Shown: positions 26,518 to 36,194, counted from the stretch's first letter. The stretch is 64,000 nt of DNA from Pseudomonas prosekii (GCF_900105155.1 NZ_LT629762.1:2542001-2606000), one strand, 5' to 3'. A program made the numbers and translations. Notes: generated by a model from the sequence alone, not told the origin.

Positions 26518-26632
26518 GTGGCGAGGGGCTTGCCCCCCGTTCGGCTGCGAAGCAGTCGTAAATTCTGCTAGTGCGGTGTATCAGGCATTTTGGGGCGGCT
26601 TCGCCACCCGACGGGGGCAAGCCCCCTCGCCA
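26518..26632. repeat. Inverted repeat pair (gtggcgaggggcttgccccc type)
   Basis: gtggcgaggggcttgccccc and ggggcaagccccctcgccac flank an inner pair (cggctgcgaagcag/ggcggcttcgcc). Part of a further copy follows at 26639-26650. It occupies most of the 324-base gap between oscA and the GGDEF/EAL gene; no gene is seen there. Confidence 0.8.
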
Positions 26633-26653
26633 CACAAGCCCCCTCGCCACATA

Positions 26654-28585
26654 TCAGCCAATCACCGGAGCCCGCGCCCGATCCAGTTGCTCCGCCGGCA
26701 CCGGCCGGCCAAACCAGTAGCCCTGGCCGAGATCGCAATCCTGATCGAGCAGGAACCGCGCCTGTTCCATTTGCTCGATGCCCTCGGCGTGCACCTGCAT
26801 GCCCATGCTTTTGGCCAGCGCGATGATCACCCGCACAATCGCGCCGTCGTCATCGTCCCACGGCAACCCGGCGACGAAACCCTGATCGATCTTGAGCTTC
26901 TGCACCGGCAAGCGCTTGAGTCGCAGCAATGACGAATACCCAGTGCCGAAATCATCGATGGCCAGCCGCACGCCCAACTCGCGCAAGCGATGCATCTGCT
27001 CCAGCGCCACTTCCGGGTCGTCCATCACCGCGCTTTCGGTGACTTCCAATTCCAGAAACGCCGGATCCAGGCCAGTTTCGTGCAGCACGTGGGCAACCTG
27101 CTGATACAACTCACGGCGCGCAAACAACCGCGACGACACATTCACCGCGACAAACGACAGCACCACCCCGGCGCGCTGCCATTCACACATGTGCTGGCAG
27201 GCCTGCTGCATGACCCAAGCGTCGATCTCGGAAATCAGCCCGGTCCGTTCGGCGACCGGAATAAATTCTGCCGGCGAAATCAGCCCGCGCTGCGGATGCT
27301 CCCAGCGCACCAGCGCCTCGACGCCGATCAAGCGACTACTTTTGAGGTCATGCACCGGTTGGTAATGCACGCGCAACTCCTTCTGCTCCAGCGCGCGGCG
27401 CAGCTCAAAAGCGATTTCGACGCGTTGCTGGGCATGCGCGGTCAGCTCCTCGGTGTACAGCGCGTAGCCGTCGCGCCCGGCGCTTTTGGCTTTGAACAGC
27501 GCCGAGTCGGCATTGCGCAGCAATTGCCCGGCGCTCAAGGCATCGCTGGGAAACAGGCTGATGCCGACGCTGGCATTGATGAACAGCTGATGGCCGTCGA
27601 TCTCGAAGGGCTCTTTCAAACCGTCGATGATCCGTTGCGCCAATGCCGCGGCCAGCGCCGGTTGCGGACAGTTTTCGGCGAGGACGGCGAATTCATCGCC
27701 ACCCAATCGCGCCAATGTCACGCCCGGCGCAAACAAACCCATGAAGCGTCCAGCGACGCTTTTCAGCAACTGATCGCCAATGTTGTGGCCGAGGCTGTCG
27801 TTGATCATCTTGAAATGATCCAGATCGATCATCAGCAACGCGCAACCGCGCTTGTGCAGCTGCGCCGAGGTCAGCGCCTGCTCGATGCGATCGGAAAACA
27901 GCAGCCGGTTGGGCAAGTCGGTCAGCGGGTCGTGGTGCGCGAGGTGCGCCAGCTCATCCTCGGAGTTCTTGATTGCGCTGATGTCGGAAAACACCGCCAC
28001 GTAATGACTGACGTGGCCGAGATCGTCATGAATGACCCGAATGGTCTGCCACTGCGGATAAATCTCGCCACTTTTGCGCCGGTTCCAGATTTCGCCGCTC
28101 CACTCGCCGTTATCGCCGAGCGTGGCGAACATTTCCTGATAGAAGGCTGGCGGATGGTGGCCGGACTTGAACAGGCTGGGCTGCTGGCCGAGCACTTCGT
28201 CTCGCTGAAAACCGGTGATTTCGATGAACGCGCGATTGACGTGGACGATCAGGCCCTGGCGGTCGGTGACCAGCACGCCTTCACGGGTGCAGTCGAACAC
28301 GGCAGCGGCCTGGCGCAGGCGCTCGCGGTCGTCGCTGCGCTCACGCAATTTGGCGCCGATGCCCAGGCATCGGAACAATTTGGCACGCGCCAGGAAGATC
28401 AGCCCGGCGCTGAGCACCACCCAGGCGTAGCCGTTGATCAGTTGCCAGCGCAGCTGTTCGCGGGAGCTATCGAAGAAACTGTTCAATAAATAACCACTGA
28501 ACTGCAGCCAGATGACTGAAAGCACCAGGTAAAGCAGCGCTGCACGCAAGGCATCGCGATATGTGGCAGACATTCGGCCGTCCAT
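26654..28585 (-). CDS. PAS-GGDEF-EAL cyclic-di-GMP signalling protein
   Basis: A 643-aa protein. Two membrane segments (about 12-33 and 46-66) precede a PAS domain (about 90-205, RQAAAVFDCTREGVLVTDRQGLIVHVN), a GGDEF domain with intact RLGGDEF (about 285-292) and an EAL domain with EALVRWEHP, DDFGTGYSSL and a late AEGIEQMEQA. Both catalytic signatures look complete, so it could make or break c-di-GMP. It corresponds in position to PA0285 of P. aeruginosa (recalled). It is divergent from desA. A methionine four codons in is an alternative start. Confidence 0.93.
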   Translation of the reverse strand: MDGRMSATYRDALRAALLYLVLSVIWLQFSGYLLNSFFDSSREQLRWQLINGYAWVVLSAGLIFLARAKLFRCLGIGAKLRERSDDRERLRQAAAVFDCTREGVLVTDRQGLIVHVNRAFIEITGFQRDEVLGQQPSLFKSGHHPPAFYQEMFATLGDNGEWSGEIWNRRKSGEIYPQWQTIRVIHDDLGHVSHYVAVFSDISAIKNSEDELAHLAHHDPLTDLPNRLLFSDRIEQALTSAQLHKRGCALLMIDLDHFKMINDSLGHNIGDQLLKSVAGRFMGLFAPGVTLARLGGDEFAVLAENCPQPALAAALAQRIIDGLKEPFEIDGHQLFINASVGISLFPSDALSAGQLLRNADSALFKAKSAGRDGYALYTEELTAHAQQRVEIAFELRRALEQKELRVHYQPVHDLKSSRLIGVEALVRWEHPQRGLISPAEFIPVAERTGLISEIDAWVMQQACQHMCEWQRAGVVLSFVAVNVSSRLFARRELYQQVAHVLHETGLDPAFLELEVTESAVMDDPEVALEQMHRLRELGVRLAIDDFGTGYSSLLRLKRLPVQKLKIDQGFVAGLPWDDDDGAIVRVIIALAKSMGMQVHAEGIEQMEQARFLLDQDCDLGQGYWFGRPVPAEQLDRARAPVIG

Positions 28586-28720
28586 GTCCCTACAAAAAGG
28601 TTGGAATTATAGGCGAAAGAAACATCCAGCCACTCTTATCTGAAAGGGCGACTGGTTTTATCTGTGAGCTTAGTGATAATGCATCGGCTGTTTATTTATT
28701 TATCGAGGGCCCTATAGCCT

Positions 28721-29905
28721 ATGTGGTACGAAGGTTTTCTCGGCTTGTCACCCTGGTCTCTGGTGGCAGTCACCCTGCTGATGACCCATGTCACGATTGT
28801 TGGCGTCACGGTCTATCTGCATCGTTATTCAGCCCATCGCTCCCTGGAGTTGAATGCCGGCCTGAAACATTTCTTCCGCTTCTGGCTGTGGTTGACCACG
28901 GCGCAGAACACCCGCGAGTGGACCGCTATCCACCGCAAACATCACGCCAAATGCGAAACCGTCGATGACCCGCACAGCCCGGTGATCAAGGGCCTTTCCA
29001 CGGTTCTGCGCAAAGGTGCCGAGCTGTATCGCACTGAAGCGGAAAACCCGGAAACCCTGCGCATCTACGGCAAAAACTGCCCTGAAGACTGGATCGAACG
29101 CAACCTCTACAGCCGTTATCCGCTGTTGGGCGTAGCGATCATGGGCGTCATCGACCTGCTGCTGTTCGGCACCATCGGCATCACCATCTGGGCGATCCAG
29201 ATGATGTGGATTCCGTTCTGGGCTGCCGGTGTGGTCAATGGCCTGGGCCATGCCATCGGCTACCGCAACTTCGAATGCCGCGACGCGGCGACCAATCTGG
29301 TGCCTTGGGGCATCCTGATCGGCGGCGAAGAACTGCATAACAACCATCACACCTACCCGAACTCGGCAAAACTGTCGGTGAAGAAGTGGGAATTCGACCT
29401 CGGCTGGGCTTGGATCAAAGTCTTCAGTTTCTTCCGACTGGCCAAGGTGCAGCGTGTTGCGCCGATCGCCCATCGGGTCGAAGGCAAGGGCAGCCTGGAC
29501 ATGGACACCGCCATGGCCATCCTCAACAACCGCTTCCAGATCATGGCGCAGTACCGCAAATTGGTCATCGCACCACTGGTCAAGCAGGAGCTGGAAAAGG
29601 TCGATCACTCGGTCCGTCACCAGTTCCATCGCGCCAAGCGTCTGCTCTCGCGGGAAACCAGCTTGCTGGATGACAAGCACCATGTGCGCATCCAGAACAT
29701 GCTCGAGCACAGCCAGGCGCTGAAGGTAATTTACGAGAAACGTCTGGCGCTGCAGCAGATCTGGGTCAAGACCAGCTCAAATGGTCACGACATGCTCGCC
29801 GCGATCAAGGATTGGGTGCATGAAGCGGAAGCGAGCGGGATTCAATCCCTGCGCGATTTCGCCAATCAGCTGAAAACCTACTCCCTGCGCCCCGCCGCTG
29901 TCTGA
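28721..29905 (+). CDS. desA: DesA-type delta-9 fatty acid desaturase
   Basis: A 394-aa membrane desaturase with His boxes HRYSAH (residues 34-39), HRKHH (71-75) and HNNHH (about 206-210), the arrangement of acyl-lipid and acyl-CoA delta-9 desaturases. P. aeruginosa DesA (PA0286) introduces a double bond into phospholipid acyl chains when oxygen is present. The C-terminal 120 residues are a polar, alpha-helical tail. A terminator follows the stop. It stands alone between two c-di-GMP genes, as in other pseudomonads. Confidence 0.93.
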   Translation: MWYEGFLGLSPWSLVAVTLLMTHVTIVGVTVYLHRYSAHRSLELNAGLKHFFRFWLWLTTAQNTREWTAIHRKHHAKCETVDDPHSPVIKGLSTVLRKGAELYRTEAENPETLRIYGKNCPEDWIERNLYSRYPLLGVAIMGVIDLLLFGTIGITIWAIQMMWIPFWAAGVVNGLGHAIGYRNFECRDAATNLVPWGILIGGEELHNNHHTYPNSAKLSVKKWEFDLGWAWIKVFSFFRLAKVQRVAPIAHRVEGKGSLDMDTAMAILNNRFQIMAQYRKLVIAPLVKQELEKVDHSVRHQFHRAKRLLSRETSLLDDKHHVRIQNMLEHSQALKVIYEKRLALQQIWVKTSSNGHDMLAAIKDWVHEAEASGIQSLRDFANQLKTYSLRPAAV

Positions 29906-29917
29906 CTGAAATCGCAC

Positions 29918-29949
29918 GCAGGCCTCTACCCAGAGGCCTGCCTGTTTTT
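29918..29949 (+). terminator. Rho-independent terminator of desA
   Basis: caggcctct pairs with agaggcctg, followed by five T. The 290 bases beyond it up to the next start hold no recognisable gene. Confidence 0.85.
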
Positions 29950-30238
29950 AAACAGCCTTGCCGTTACACCTTCGCTCGCTCACGCGACATTTCCGCAAAA
30001 ATCATATCGCCACTACCGCCCGGCGGGAGCCTTCTCCCCAGCCGCAACGCGCGGGAACTAAGCTCAAAATCGCCTATCTCAAAGACACTTCGCCATCCTG
30101 GCGGGCTGAGACCTGTTATCAATTATTTCCCACCAACGCGTGAATCGCCTGCTGTGGCACAAGAAATAATCGATAAAAGGCCCCCGTAGTCGCCACTTTG
30201 AAACTCGAGTGGCGCACGCCTTTTTGAGATTTGTGCCG

Positions 30239-31228
30239 ATGGTCAATAAAAACCTACAAGACTCATCCCTCCCACAGTGGCCTGAAGCCGCGCAAACCCT
30301 GATGGCGCTGATGCACGCGCAAGGCGAAGTCGCACGCCTGAGTGAACGCGAACAGCTGTTCAGCTCGCTGCTGGTCAGCGTCAACGCGGTGCTTTGGGCA
30401 TTCAACTGGGAAACCCGCCAGGTGCTCTACGTCAGCCCTGCCTATGAACGGATTTTTGGCCGATCCGCCGGCCTGCTGCTGGCCGACTACAACGAATGGC
30501 GCGACAGCATTTACCCCGATGACCTGGATTACGCCGAGCGTAGCCTCGCCGAAGTGCTGGACAAGGGCGCCGTCGAAGATCGTGAATACCGGATCATCGC
30601 GGCGGATGGCCAGGTGCGCTGGCTCAGCGACAAATGCTTCATCAATCGTCAGGCAGACCCGGGGCAACCGGTGATCATCGTCGGCATCGCCGAGGACATC
30701 ACCGAAAAGAAGCAGATGGAAGCCGAGCTGCAACGCCTGGCGACCACTGATGTGCTGACCCAGAGCAGCAACCGTCGACACTTCTTCGAATGCGCTCACC
30801 GCGAGTTCGAGCACGCACGACTGCAAGGCGCGCAAATGGCGTTTCTGCTGCTGGATATCGATGACTTCAAACAGGTCAACGACACCTACGGCCATCAGGG
30901 CGGCGACACCGTGCTGCAACGCATCGCCGAGAGCGGCCGCGCGGCGCTGCGTCGCGGTGACTTGTTCGGGCGAATCGGCGGCGAAGAGTTTGCCGCGGTG
31001 TTCCCCGGTTGCGCGCCGGACATGGCCATGCAAGTGGCCGAGCGCCTGCAACGGGAGATTCAGCGCTTGAGCTTCAGCCATGACGACCAGACGTTCGGCA
31101 TCACCGTCAGCCAAGGCCTGACCAACCTCACCCACGACGATGACAACCTCGACAGCCTGTTCGCCCGCGCGGATGCGGCCATGTACGAAGCCAAACGCCA
31201 AGGCAAAAACCGCATCATCTCGGCGTAA
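30239..31228 (+). CDS. PAS-GGDEF diguanylate cyclase
   Basis: A 329-aa soluble protein: PAS fold at about 45-165 (LVSVNAVLWAFNWETRQVLYVSPAYERIFGRSAG, with the PAC-type EYRIIAADGQVRWLSDKCF and IVGIAEDITEKKQMEAEL) and a GGDEF domain with GRIGGEEFAAVF near residue 247 and an intact Asp metal site (LLDIDDFKQVNDTYGHQGGD). The RxxD inhibitory site is not obvious. It should synthesise c-di-GMP in response to an unknown PAS signal. I prefer the ATG at 30239 over an upstream GTG; neither has a strong ribosome site. Confidence 0.9.
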   Translation: MVNKNLQDSSLPQWPEAAQTLMALMHAQGEVARLSEREQLFSSLLVSVNAVLWAFNWETRQVLYVSPAYERIFGRSAGLLLADYNEWRDSIYPDDLDYAERSLAEVLDKGAVEDREYRIIAADGQVRWLSDKCFINRQADPGQPVIIVGIAEDITEKKQMEAELQRLATTDVLTQSSNRRHFFECAHREFEHARLQGAQMAFLLLDIDDFKQVNDTYGHQGGDTVLQRIAESGRAALRRGDLFGRIGGEEFAAVFPGCAPDMAMQVAERLQREIQRLSFSHDDQTFGITVSQGLTNLTHDDDNLDSLFARADAAMYEAKRQGKNRIISA

Positions 31229-31248
31229 CCCTGAACACAAATTCCCAT

Positions 31249-31338
31249 GTGGGAGCGAGCTTGCTCGCGATAGGGTCCTGTCAGCCCCCATCAATGCTGA
31301 ATGTCAGTGCCTCATCGCGAGCAAGCTCGCTCCCACAG
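31249..31338. repeat. REP-type inverted pair
   Basis: gtgggagcgagcttgctcgc and gcgagcaagctcgctcccac are near-perfect inverted copies between convergent genes. Confidence 0.85.
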
Positions 31339-31375
31339 GTATTTGCGAACGATCAGGTGGTGATTCGAGGGCTGG

Positions 31376-32590
31376 CTACTTTTTGCGCAGTCGCATCAAT
31401 TCCGGCAAGCCGATCTTCAGCAGCCGTGCGGTTCGGCTCTTGGCCAGTTCTTCAATGCCCTCATGCTCGGTCAACCGTGCCAGTTGCGCCGCCATGTTCA
31501 TCACCAGCGCCTCGCGGGAATAAACCCCACCACCGAGCTGATACACCGCCGCGATCAAATCGCGCAGCTCCAGCGGCAGACGCCAGCGCGCTCGCAGCGC
31601 CGAGCCATAACTCGCACCAAACTCATCCAGCGCCTCGCCCACCTCGTCCCATTCGTTCAGCTCGCCGCCCGCCTGCTTCCATTCCTGCAAACAGCGCAGC
31701 AACGCCAGATCGCCGAGGCGATGCAGCATCCCCGCGCAATAACAGCGCTCCTGATCCAGATCGAGCAAGCGCGCCAGCGTCCGGCCGTATTCGGCGGTGC
31801 GCAGCGACATCTCCCAGTAGCGTTCGGCGTAATCAGCCAACTGCGGATCGCTGAGCCGCGCGCAGCGCTTGAGGGCCAGGCCCAGAATCAGGTTCATGCT
31901 TTGCCCGGTACCCAAGCGCTGCAGCGCTTGCGCCAAGGTCTGCACGCCGACGCCATGATGCTGCGCGGCACTGTTGGCCGCAGCGATCAGCACCGCTGTG
32001 ACTTGCGGATCATTGCGGATCTCGCTTTCCAGCCGCGTCAGGTCGAGGCCGTTGGGATTGAGGCTGCGTTTGACCGCTAATTGCACGTCAGTCATCAACG
32101 GCGCGCCGTCGGTCGATTCACGCCGGCGTTCCAGATACACCGACAACGTCATGCCCGACGCCAGCGCCGGAATCTCGCACGACACTTCTTCGCCAGCGTT
32201 CAACAGCAAATCCTGCAGACGTTGAGTCAGGCTTTCCATGTTCAGCGGTTTGGTCAAATACGCGGTGGGCGCCAGCGGCAAGGCTTCGCGGACACTGGCG
32301 CTGTCGTTGCGATGGCTCATCAAAATAAACGGCAGCGGCGGATTGCGTTTGCGCTGGCGGACGCTGCGCAACACATTGAGGCCATCGATGCCGGGCAATT
32401 CCCAGTCAACGATTACCAGATCGTAAGGCACCTGTTCCAGCAGCTCCATGGCCTGCTGGCCATCGGCACACAAATCCAGCCGCGCGTCGCAACGCACATT
32501 CAACAGCACCTGTTTCAACAGGTCGCGCGACCAGGGATCAGCCTCGGCAATCAGCACACGCGGTACGGCGGGCAAAACCACAGCGGTCAT
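31376..32590 (-). CDS. Response regulator with HDOD output domain
   Basis: A 404-aa protein. The ATG at 32590 follows GGAG and opens a receiver domain (LIAEADPWSRDLLKQVLL, phospho-acceptor Asp in YDLVIVDWELPGIDG, Lys in AYLTKPLN). Residues about 185-380 form an HDOD domain (LNPNGLDLTRLESEIRNDPQVTAVLIAAANSAA, SMNLILGLALKRCA, CYCAGMLHRLGDLALL). HDOD is a degenerate HD fold without phosphodiesterase metal ligands and serves in signalling. No cognate kinase is next to it. The position matches the region between the GGDEF gene and gabT in other pseudomonads. Confidence 0.88.
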   Translation of the reverse strand: MTAVVLPAVPRVLIAEADPWSRDLLKQVLLNVRCDARLDLCADGQQAMELLEQVPYDLVIVDWELPGIDGLNVLRSVRQRKRNPPLPFILMSHRNDSASVREALPLAPTAYLTKPLNMESLTQRLQDLLLNAGEEVSCEIPALASGMTLSVYLERRRESTDGAPLMTDVQLAVKRSLNPNGLDLTRLESEIRNDPQVTAVLIAAANSAAQHHGVGVQTLAQALQRLGTGQSMNLILGLALKRCARLSDPQLADYAERYWEMSLRTAEYGRTLARLLDLDQERCYCAGMLHRLGDLALLRCLQEWKQAGGELNEWDEVGEALDEFGASYGSALRARWRLPLELRDLIAAVYQLGGGVYSREALVMNMAAQLARLTEHEGIEELAKSRTARLLKIGLPELMRLRKK

Positions 32591-32677
32591 TCGCACACTC
32601 CATTGGCAATGCGTGAACCTTAGACAATGCTGGCCATTCGATACAGCGCATTTATCCCTGATGTGTTTCAAGGACAT

Positions 32678-32706
32678 AAAAAAAACCCGCCGAAGCGGGT
32701 TTTTTG
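32678..32706. terminator. Bidirectional terminator after gabT
   Basis: aaaaaacccgc/gcgggtttttt forms a classical hairpin with A and T tracts on both sides, 23 bases past the gabT stop. Confidence 0.9.
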
Positions 32707-32728
32707 TCGATCGGGTCACACTCGGCGA

Positions 32729-34006
32729 TCAGAGCTCGGAGAAGCACTCTTCGATGATTGCCAGGCCTTTGTCCAGTTGCTCGTCCGGCGAAGTCAGCGG
32801 CACCAGCACGCGCAGAACGTTGCCGTAAGTACCGCACGACAGCAGGATCAGGCCCTTGTCACGTGCCTTGGCGACTACCGAAGCGACCGCCGCAGCGTTC
32901 GGCTTGTGGCTGTCGCCATCAACGAACAGCTCGACCGCGATCATCGCGCCCAGCGCACGGACTTCGCCGATCACCGGGTATTTCGCCTGAATGCCTTTGA
33001 GGCCAGTCACCAGACGCTCGCCGACTGCCTTGCAGCGATCCAGCAGGTGTTCTTCTTCGAACACTTCCATCACGGCCAGGGCCGCGGCGCATGCGATCGG
33101 GCTACCGGCGTAGGTGCCGCCGAGGCCGCCCGGCGCGATGGCGTCCATGTATTCGGCTTTGCCGCAAACACCGGCCAACGGGAAACCGCCAGCGATGGAT
33201 TTGGCGAACGTGGTCAGGTCGGCGGAAACGCCCATCTGTTCCATGGCGAAGAAAGTGCCGGTACGGCCAGCGCCGGTTTGCACTTCGTCAGCGATCAACA
33301 GGATGCCGTGCTGGTCGCACAATGCACGCAGACGCTTCATGAACTCTTTCGGCGCGACGTAGAAACCACCTTCGCCCTGAACCGGCTCGATGATGATCGC
33401 AGCGATATCACGCGGCTCGGCGTCGTTCTTGAAGATGCGTTCGATGCTGGCGATCGAGTCGTCGACGCTCACGCCGTGCAGCTCGTTCGGGTACAGCGCG
33501 CGGAACACGCCGCCCGGCATCAGGCCCATGCCGGCCGAGTACGGCACGACTTTGCCGGTCAGGCCCAGGGTCATCATGGTGCGACCGTGGTAAGCGCCGG
33601 TGAACGCGATCACGCCGGCACGGCCAGTGGCCGCACGGGCGATTTTCACGGCGTTTTCGACGGCTTCGGAACCGGTGGTGACCAGCAGGGTTTTCTTGTC
33701 GAAATCACCAGGGACCTTGGCGTTGATTTTTTCACACAGCTCAACGTATGGCTCGTACGCCAATACCTGGAAGCAGGTGTGGGTCAGCTTGTTCAGTTGC
33801 GCAGTCACGGCAGCAATGATTTTCGGGTGCACGTGACCGGTGTTCAGCACGGCGATACCGCCGGCGAAGTCGATGAACTCGCGACCTTCAACGTCGGTCA
33901 CGGTGGCGTTCTTCGCGGACTCGGCGAAGATCGGGTGAATCTGGCCAACACCGCGTGGTACAGCGGCTTCGCGGCGTTTCATCAAAGAAGCGTTAGTCTT
34001 GCTCAT
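32729..34006 (-). CDS. gabT: GabT, 4-aminobutyrate aminotransferase
   Basis: A 425-aa class III PLP aminotransferase. The PLP lysine is Lys269 in TTFAKSIAGG; ADEVQTGAGRTGTFFAMEQ supplies the PLP-ring Asp. It converts GABA (and possibly 5-aminovalerate) plus 2-oxoglutarate to succinate semialdehyde and glutamate. It is downstream of gabD, 185 bases apart, and the two complete the GABA shunt to succinate. The length matches E. coli GabT. Confidence 0.96.
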   Translation of the reverse strand: MSKTNASLMKRREAAVPRGVGQIHPIFAESAKNATVTDVEGREFIDFAGGIAVLNTGHVHPKIIAAVTAQLNKLTHTCFQVLAYEPYVELCEKINAKVPGDFDKKTLLVTTGSEAVENAVKIARAATGRAGVIAFTGAYHGRTMMTLGLTGKVVPYSAGMGLMPGGVFRALYPNELHGVSVDDSIASIERIFKNDAEPRDIAAIIIEPVQGEGGFYVAPKEFMKRLRALCDQHGILLIADEVQTGAGRTGTFFAMEQMGVSADLTTFAKSIAGGFPLAGVCGKAEYMDAIAPGGLGGTYAGSPIACAAALAVMEVFEEEHLLDRCKAVGERLVTGLKGIQAKYPVIGEVRALGAMIAVELFVDGDSHKPNAAAVASVVAKARDKGLILLSCGTYGNVLRVLVPLTSPDEQLDKGLAIIEECFSEL

Positions 34007-34133
34007 AAAGTCCTCATTCGCCGCTCATCGGGCGGCGTTGCTCAAGGAAAATGCGGCGGGGAGGCAACCGCGGCAGCATGCGATGATCGACTGCCACAGC
34101 GTTCCCGGCCACAGAGAAAATACCGGTTGAAAC

Positions 34134-34167
34134 GCAGAAAGGGTCAGCGCTCTCGTGCCCTTTCTGC
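34134..34167. promoter_or_regulatory. Hairpin between gabD and gabT
   Basis: gcagaaaggg (34134-34143) and ccctttctgc (34158-34167) pair perfectly, but no T-run follows on either strand, so this looks like an mRNA processing or partial attenuation structure rather than a terminator. Confidence 0.55.
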
Positions 34168-34191
34168 TTATTGCATTCCCATCTGCCAGGC

Positions 34192-35634
34192 TTAGATGCC
34201 CAGGCAGAGGTATTTGATTTCCAGGTAATCTTCGATGCCGTACTTGGAGCCTTCACGGCCCAGGCCCGACGCCTTGATGCCGCCGAACGGCGCGACTTCG
34301 TTGGAGATCAGCCCGGTGTTGACGCCGACCATGCCGTATTCCAGCGCTTCAGCGACACGGAACACACGGCCCAGGTCACGAGCATAGAAGTAGGAAGCGA
34401 GGCCGAATTCGGTGTCGTTGGACATCGCGATCACTTCGGCTTCGTCTTTGAAGCGGAACAGCGGCGCCAATGGACCGAAGGTTTCTTCCTTGGCCACGGC
34501 AGCGTTTTTCGGCACGTTAGTGAGGATGGTCGGCTCGAAGAAGTTGCCTTCCATGACCTTGCCACCCGCCAGCACGGTCGCGCCTTTGCTCACGGCGTCA
34601 GCGATGTGTTCCTGAACCTTGGCCACGGCTTTTTCGTCGATCAGCGGGCCAGTGGTGGTGCCGTCTTCCAGACCGTTGCCGATCTTGAGTTTGGCCACGG
34701 CCACTTTGAGCTTCTCGGCGAACGCGTCGTACACCGAATCCTGAATGTACAGACGGTTGGCGCAGACGCAGGTCTGGCCGTTGTTGCGGTATTTGGAGAT
34801 GATCGCGCCTTCGACGGCCTTATCCAGGTCCGCGTCGTCGAACACGATGAACGGCGCGTTGCCGCCCAATTCCAGGGACACTTTCTTGATGTCCTTGGCG
34901 CATTCAGCCATCAACTGACGACCGATTTCGGTCGAGCCAGTGAACGACAATTTACGCACGATCGGGTTGCTGGTCAGCTCGCTGCCAATGTCGCCGGCGC
35001 TGCCGGACACCACGCTGAACACACCGTTCGGGATGCCGGCACGCTGGGCCAGTTCAGCCAGGGCAAATGCGGAGAAAGGAGTTTGCGAAGCCGGCTTGAG
35101 CACCATGGTGCAACCGGCGGCCAGCGCTGGACCCGCCTTGCGGGTGATCATCGCGGCCGGGAAGTTCCACGGGGTGATTGCAGCGGTCACGCCGATTGGC
35201 TGCTTGATCACGATCAGGCGCTTGTCTGGCTGGTGGCCCGGAATCACATCACCGTAGACGCGCTTGGCTTCTTCGGCGAACCACTCGATAAAGGAAGCGG
35301 CGTAAACGATTTCGCCCTTGGCCTCGGCCAGTGGCTTGCCCTGCTCGAGGGTCATCAGGCGCGCGAGGTCGTCCTGGTTTTCGATGATCAGTTCGAACCA
35401 GCGACGCAGCTTGTTCGCGCGGTCCTTGGCGGTCAGTGCACGCCAGGCCGGCAGCGCCTTGTCAGCGGCTTCGATGGCACGGCGGGTTTCGGCAGCGCCC
35501 ATTTTCGGCACAGTGCCCAGAATTTCGCCGGTTGCCGGGTTGTTGACCTTGATCGTCTGACCGTTGTCCGCATCAACCCAAGCGCCATCAATAAAGGCTT
35601 GCTGGCGGAACAACTGGCTGTCTTTAAGCTGCAT
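34192..35634 (-). CDS. gabD: GabD, NADP-dependent succinate-semialdehyde dehydrogenase
   Basis: A 480-aa aldehyde dehydrogenase. The start at 35634 has AAGGAA upstream and gives the canonical MQLKDSQLFRQQAFIDGAWVDA. The catalytic residues are Glu255 (LELGGNAP) and Cys289 (GQTCVCANR). It oxidises succinate semialdehyde to succinate. It is the first gene of the gabDT unit. The 328 bases upstream to the tRNA gene hold its promoter and a plus-strand terminator-like hairpin. Confidence 0.96.
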   Translation of the reverse strand: MQLKDSQLFRQQAFIDGAWVDADNGQTIKVNNPATGEILGTVPKMGAAETRRAIEAADKALPAWRALTAKDRANKLRRWFELIIENQDDLARLMTLEQGKPLAEAKGEIVYAASFIEWFAEEAKRVYGDVIPGHQPDKRLIVIKQPIGVTAAITPWNFPAAMITRKAGPALAAGCTMVLKPASQTPFSAFALAELAQRAGIPNGVFSVVSGSAGDIGSELTSNPIVRKLSFTGSTEIGRQLMAECAKDIKKVSLELGGNAPFIVFDDADLDKAVEGAIISKYRNNGQTCVCANRLYIQDSVYDAFAEKLKVAVAKLKIGNGLEDGTTTGPLIDEKAVAKVQEHIADAVSKGATVLAGGKVMEGNFFEPTILTNVPKNAAVAKEETFGPLAPLFRFKDEAEVIAMSNDTEFGLASYFYARDLGRVFRVAEALEYGMVGVNTGLISNEVAPFGGIKASGLGREGSKYGIEDYLEIKYLCLGI

Positions 35635-35860
35635 GTCGGCTTTCCTTAACAGCACCGCGACCAGCGCGGAGCAAATTATGATTGTAGAAAGGCGCCTCGT
35701 AGGCTGCCGTCAGGGAAATCATTCACCGGGCTGAAGCACATAAATAGCGCACTGATCGAATCTCGTGCGGTTCAGCACCCAGGCAAGAGCGTTTGAAATC
35801 TCGAACGAATCCTAGGATCAATGCCGATAAAGGACAATAGGCCGTTCGAAAAAAAGAACG

Positions 35861-35886
35861 AAAACGGCGCATTTGCCGTTTTTTTC
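35861..35886 (+). terminator. Plus-strand terminator with no visible gene before it
   Basis: aaaacggc (35861-35868) pairs with gccgtttt (35875-35882) and is followed by more T. No plus-strand gene precedes it, so it could end a small RNA transcribed within 35660-35860; it also insulates the tRNA gene. Confidence 0.6.
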
Positions 35887-35983
35887 TGATCAACGTAGCA
35901 AACGGGTGTTACAGGTTAAAAAAACACAGGCTATTCAGCAGCATGGACGCCCGCAGTGCATATGAGTATCATGGCGCCCGCTT

Positions 35984-36060
35984 GCACCAGTAGCTCAGCT
36001 GGATAGAGTACTGCCCTCCGAAGGCAGTGGTCGTGGGTTCGAATCCCGCCTGGTGCACCA
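35984..36060 (+). tRNA. tRNA-Arg (anticodon CCG)
   Basis: A 77-nt cloverleaf including an encoded CCA. The acceptor stem gcaccag pairs with ctggtgc, the D-loop has agctcagctggataga, the anticodon stem is ctgcc/ggcag around loop ctccgaa (anticodon CCG, reading CGG), and the T-arm is gtgggttcgaatcccgc. Its 3' end is the integration site of the following element. Confidence 0.97.
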
Positions 36061-36065
36061 TATAG
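36037..36065 (+). other. attL of the integrated element (3' end of tRNA-Arg)
   Basis: gttcgaatcccgcctggtgc continuing accatatag is repeated imperfectly at 57004-57031. The element keeps the tRNA gene intact on this side. Confidence 0.75.
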
Positions 36066-36103
36066 CAGTCTAGACCTGTCTCAGACAGTCTACTAAACAC
36101 CCC

Positions 36104-36131
36104 AAGAAGCCCGCCCTGTGCGGGCTTTCTT
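36104..36131 (+). terminator. Terminator downstream of tRNA-Arg
   Basis: aagaagcccg pairs with cgggctttctt, followed by gttt. It probably came with the element, because the original tRNA terminator seems to lie past attR at 57042-57076. Confidence 0.7.
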
Positions 36132-36174
36132 GTTTCTGGTTATCCATCCCTGTCTACCCCTATAACTTCACGCC

Positions 36175-36194
36175 GTGTATGCCCACGTGTATGC
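36175..36194 (+). repeat. Integrase arm-type site candidate, left end
   Basis: gtgtatgcccacgtgtatgc contains two direct gtgtatgc units. The identical 20-mer is at 56931-56950 near the right end, and an inverted copy of one unit (ggcatacacg) is at 36216-36225, between the integrase ribosome site and start codon. Confidence 0.7.
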
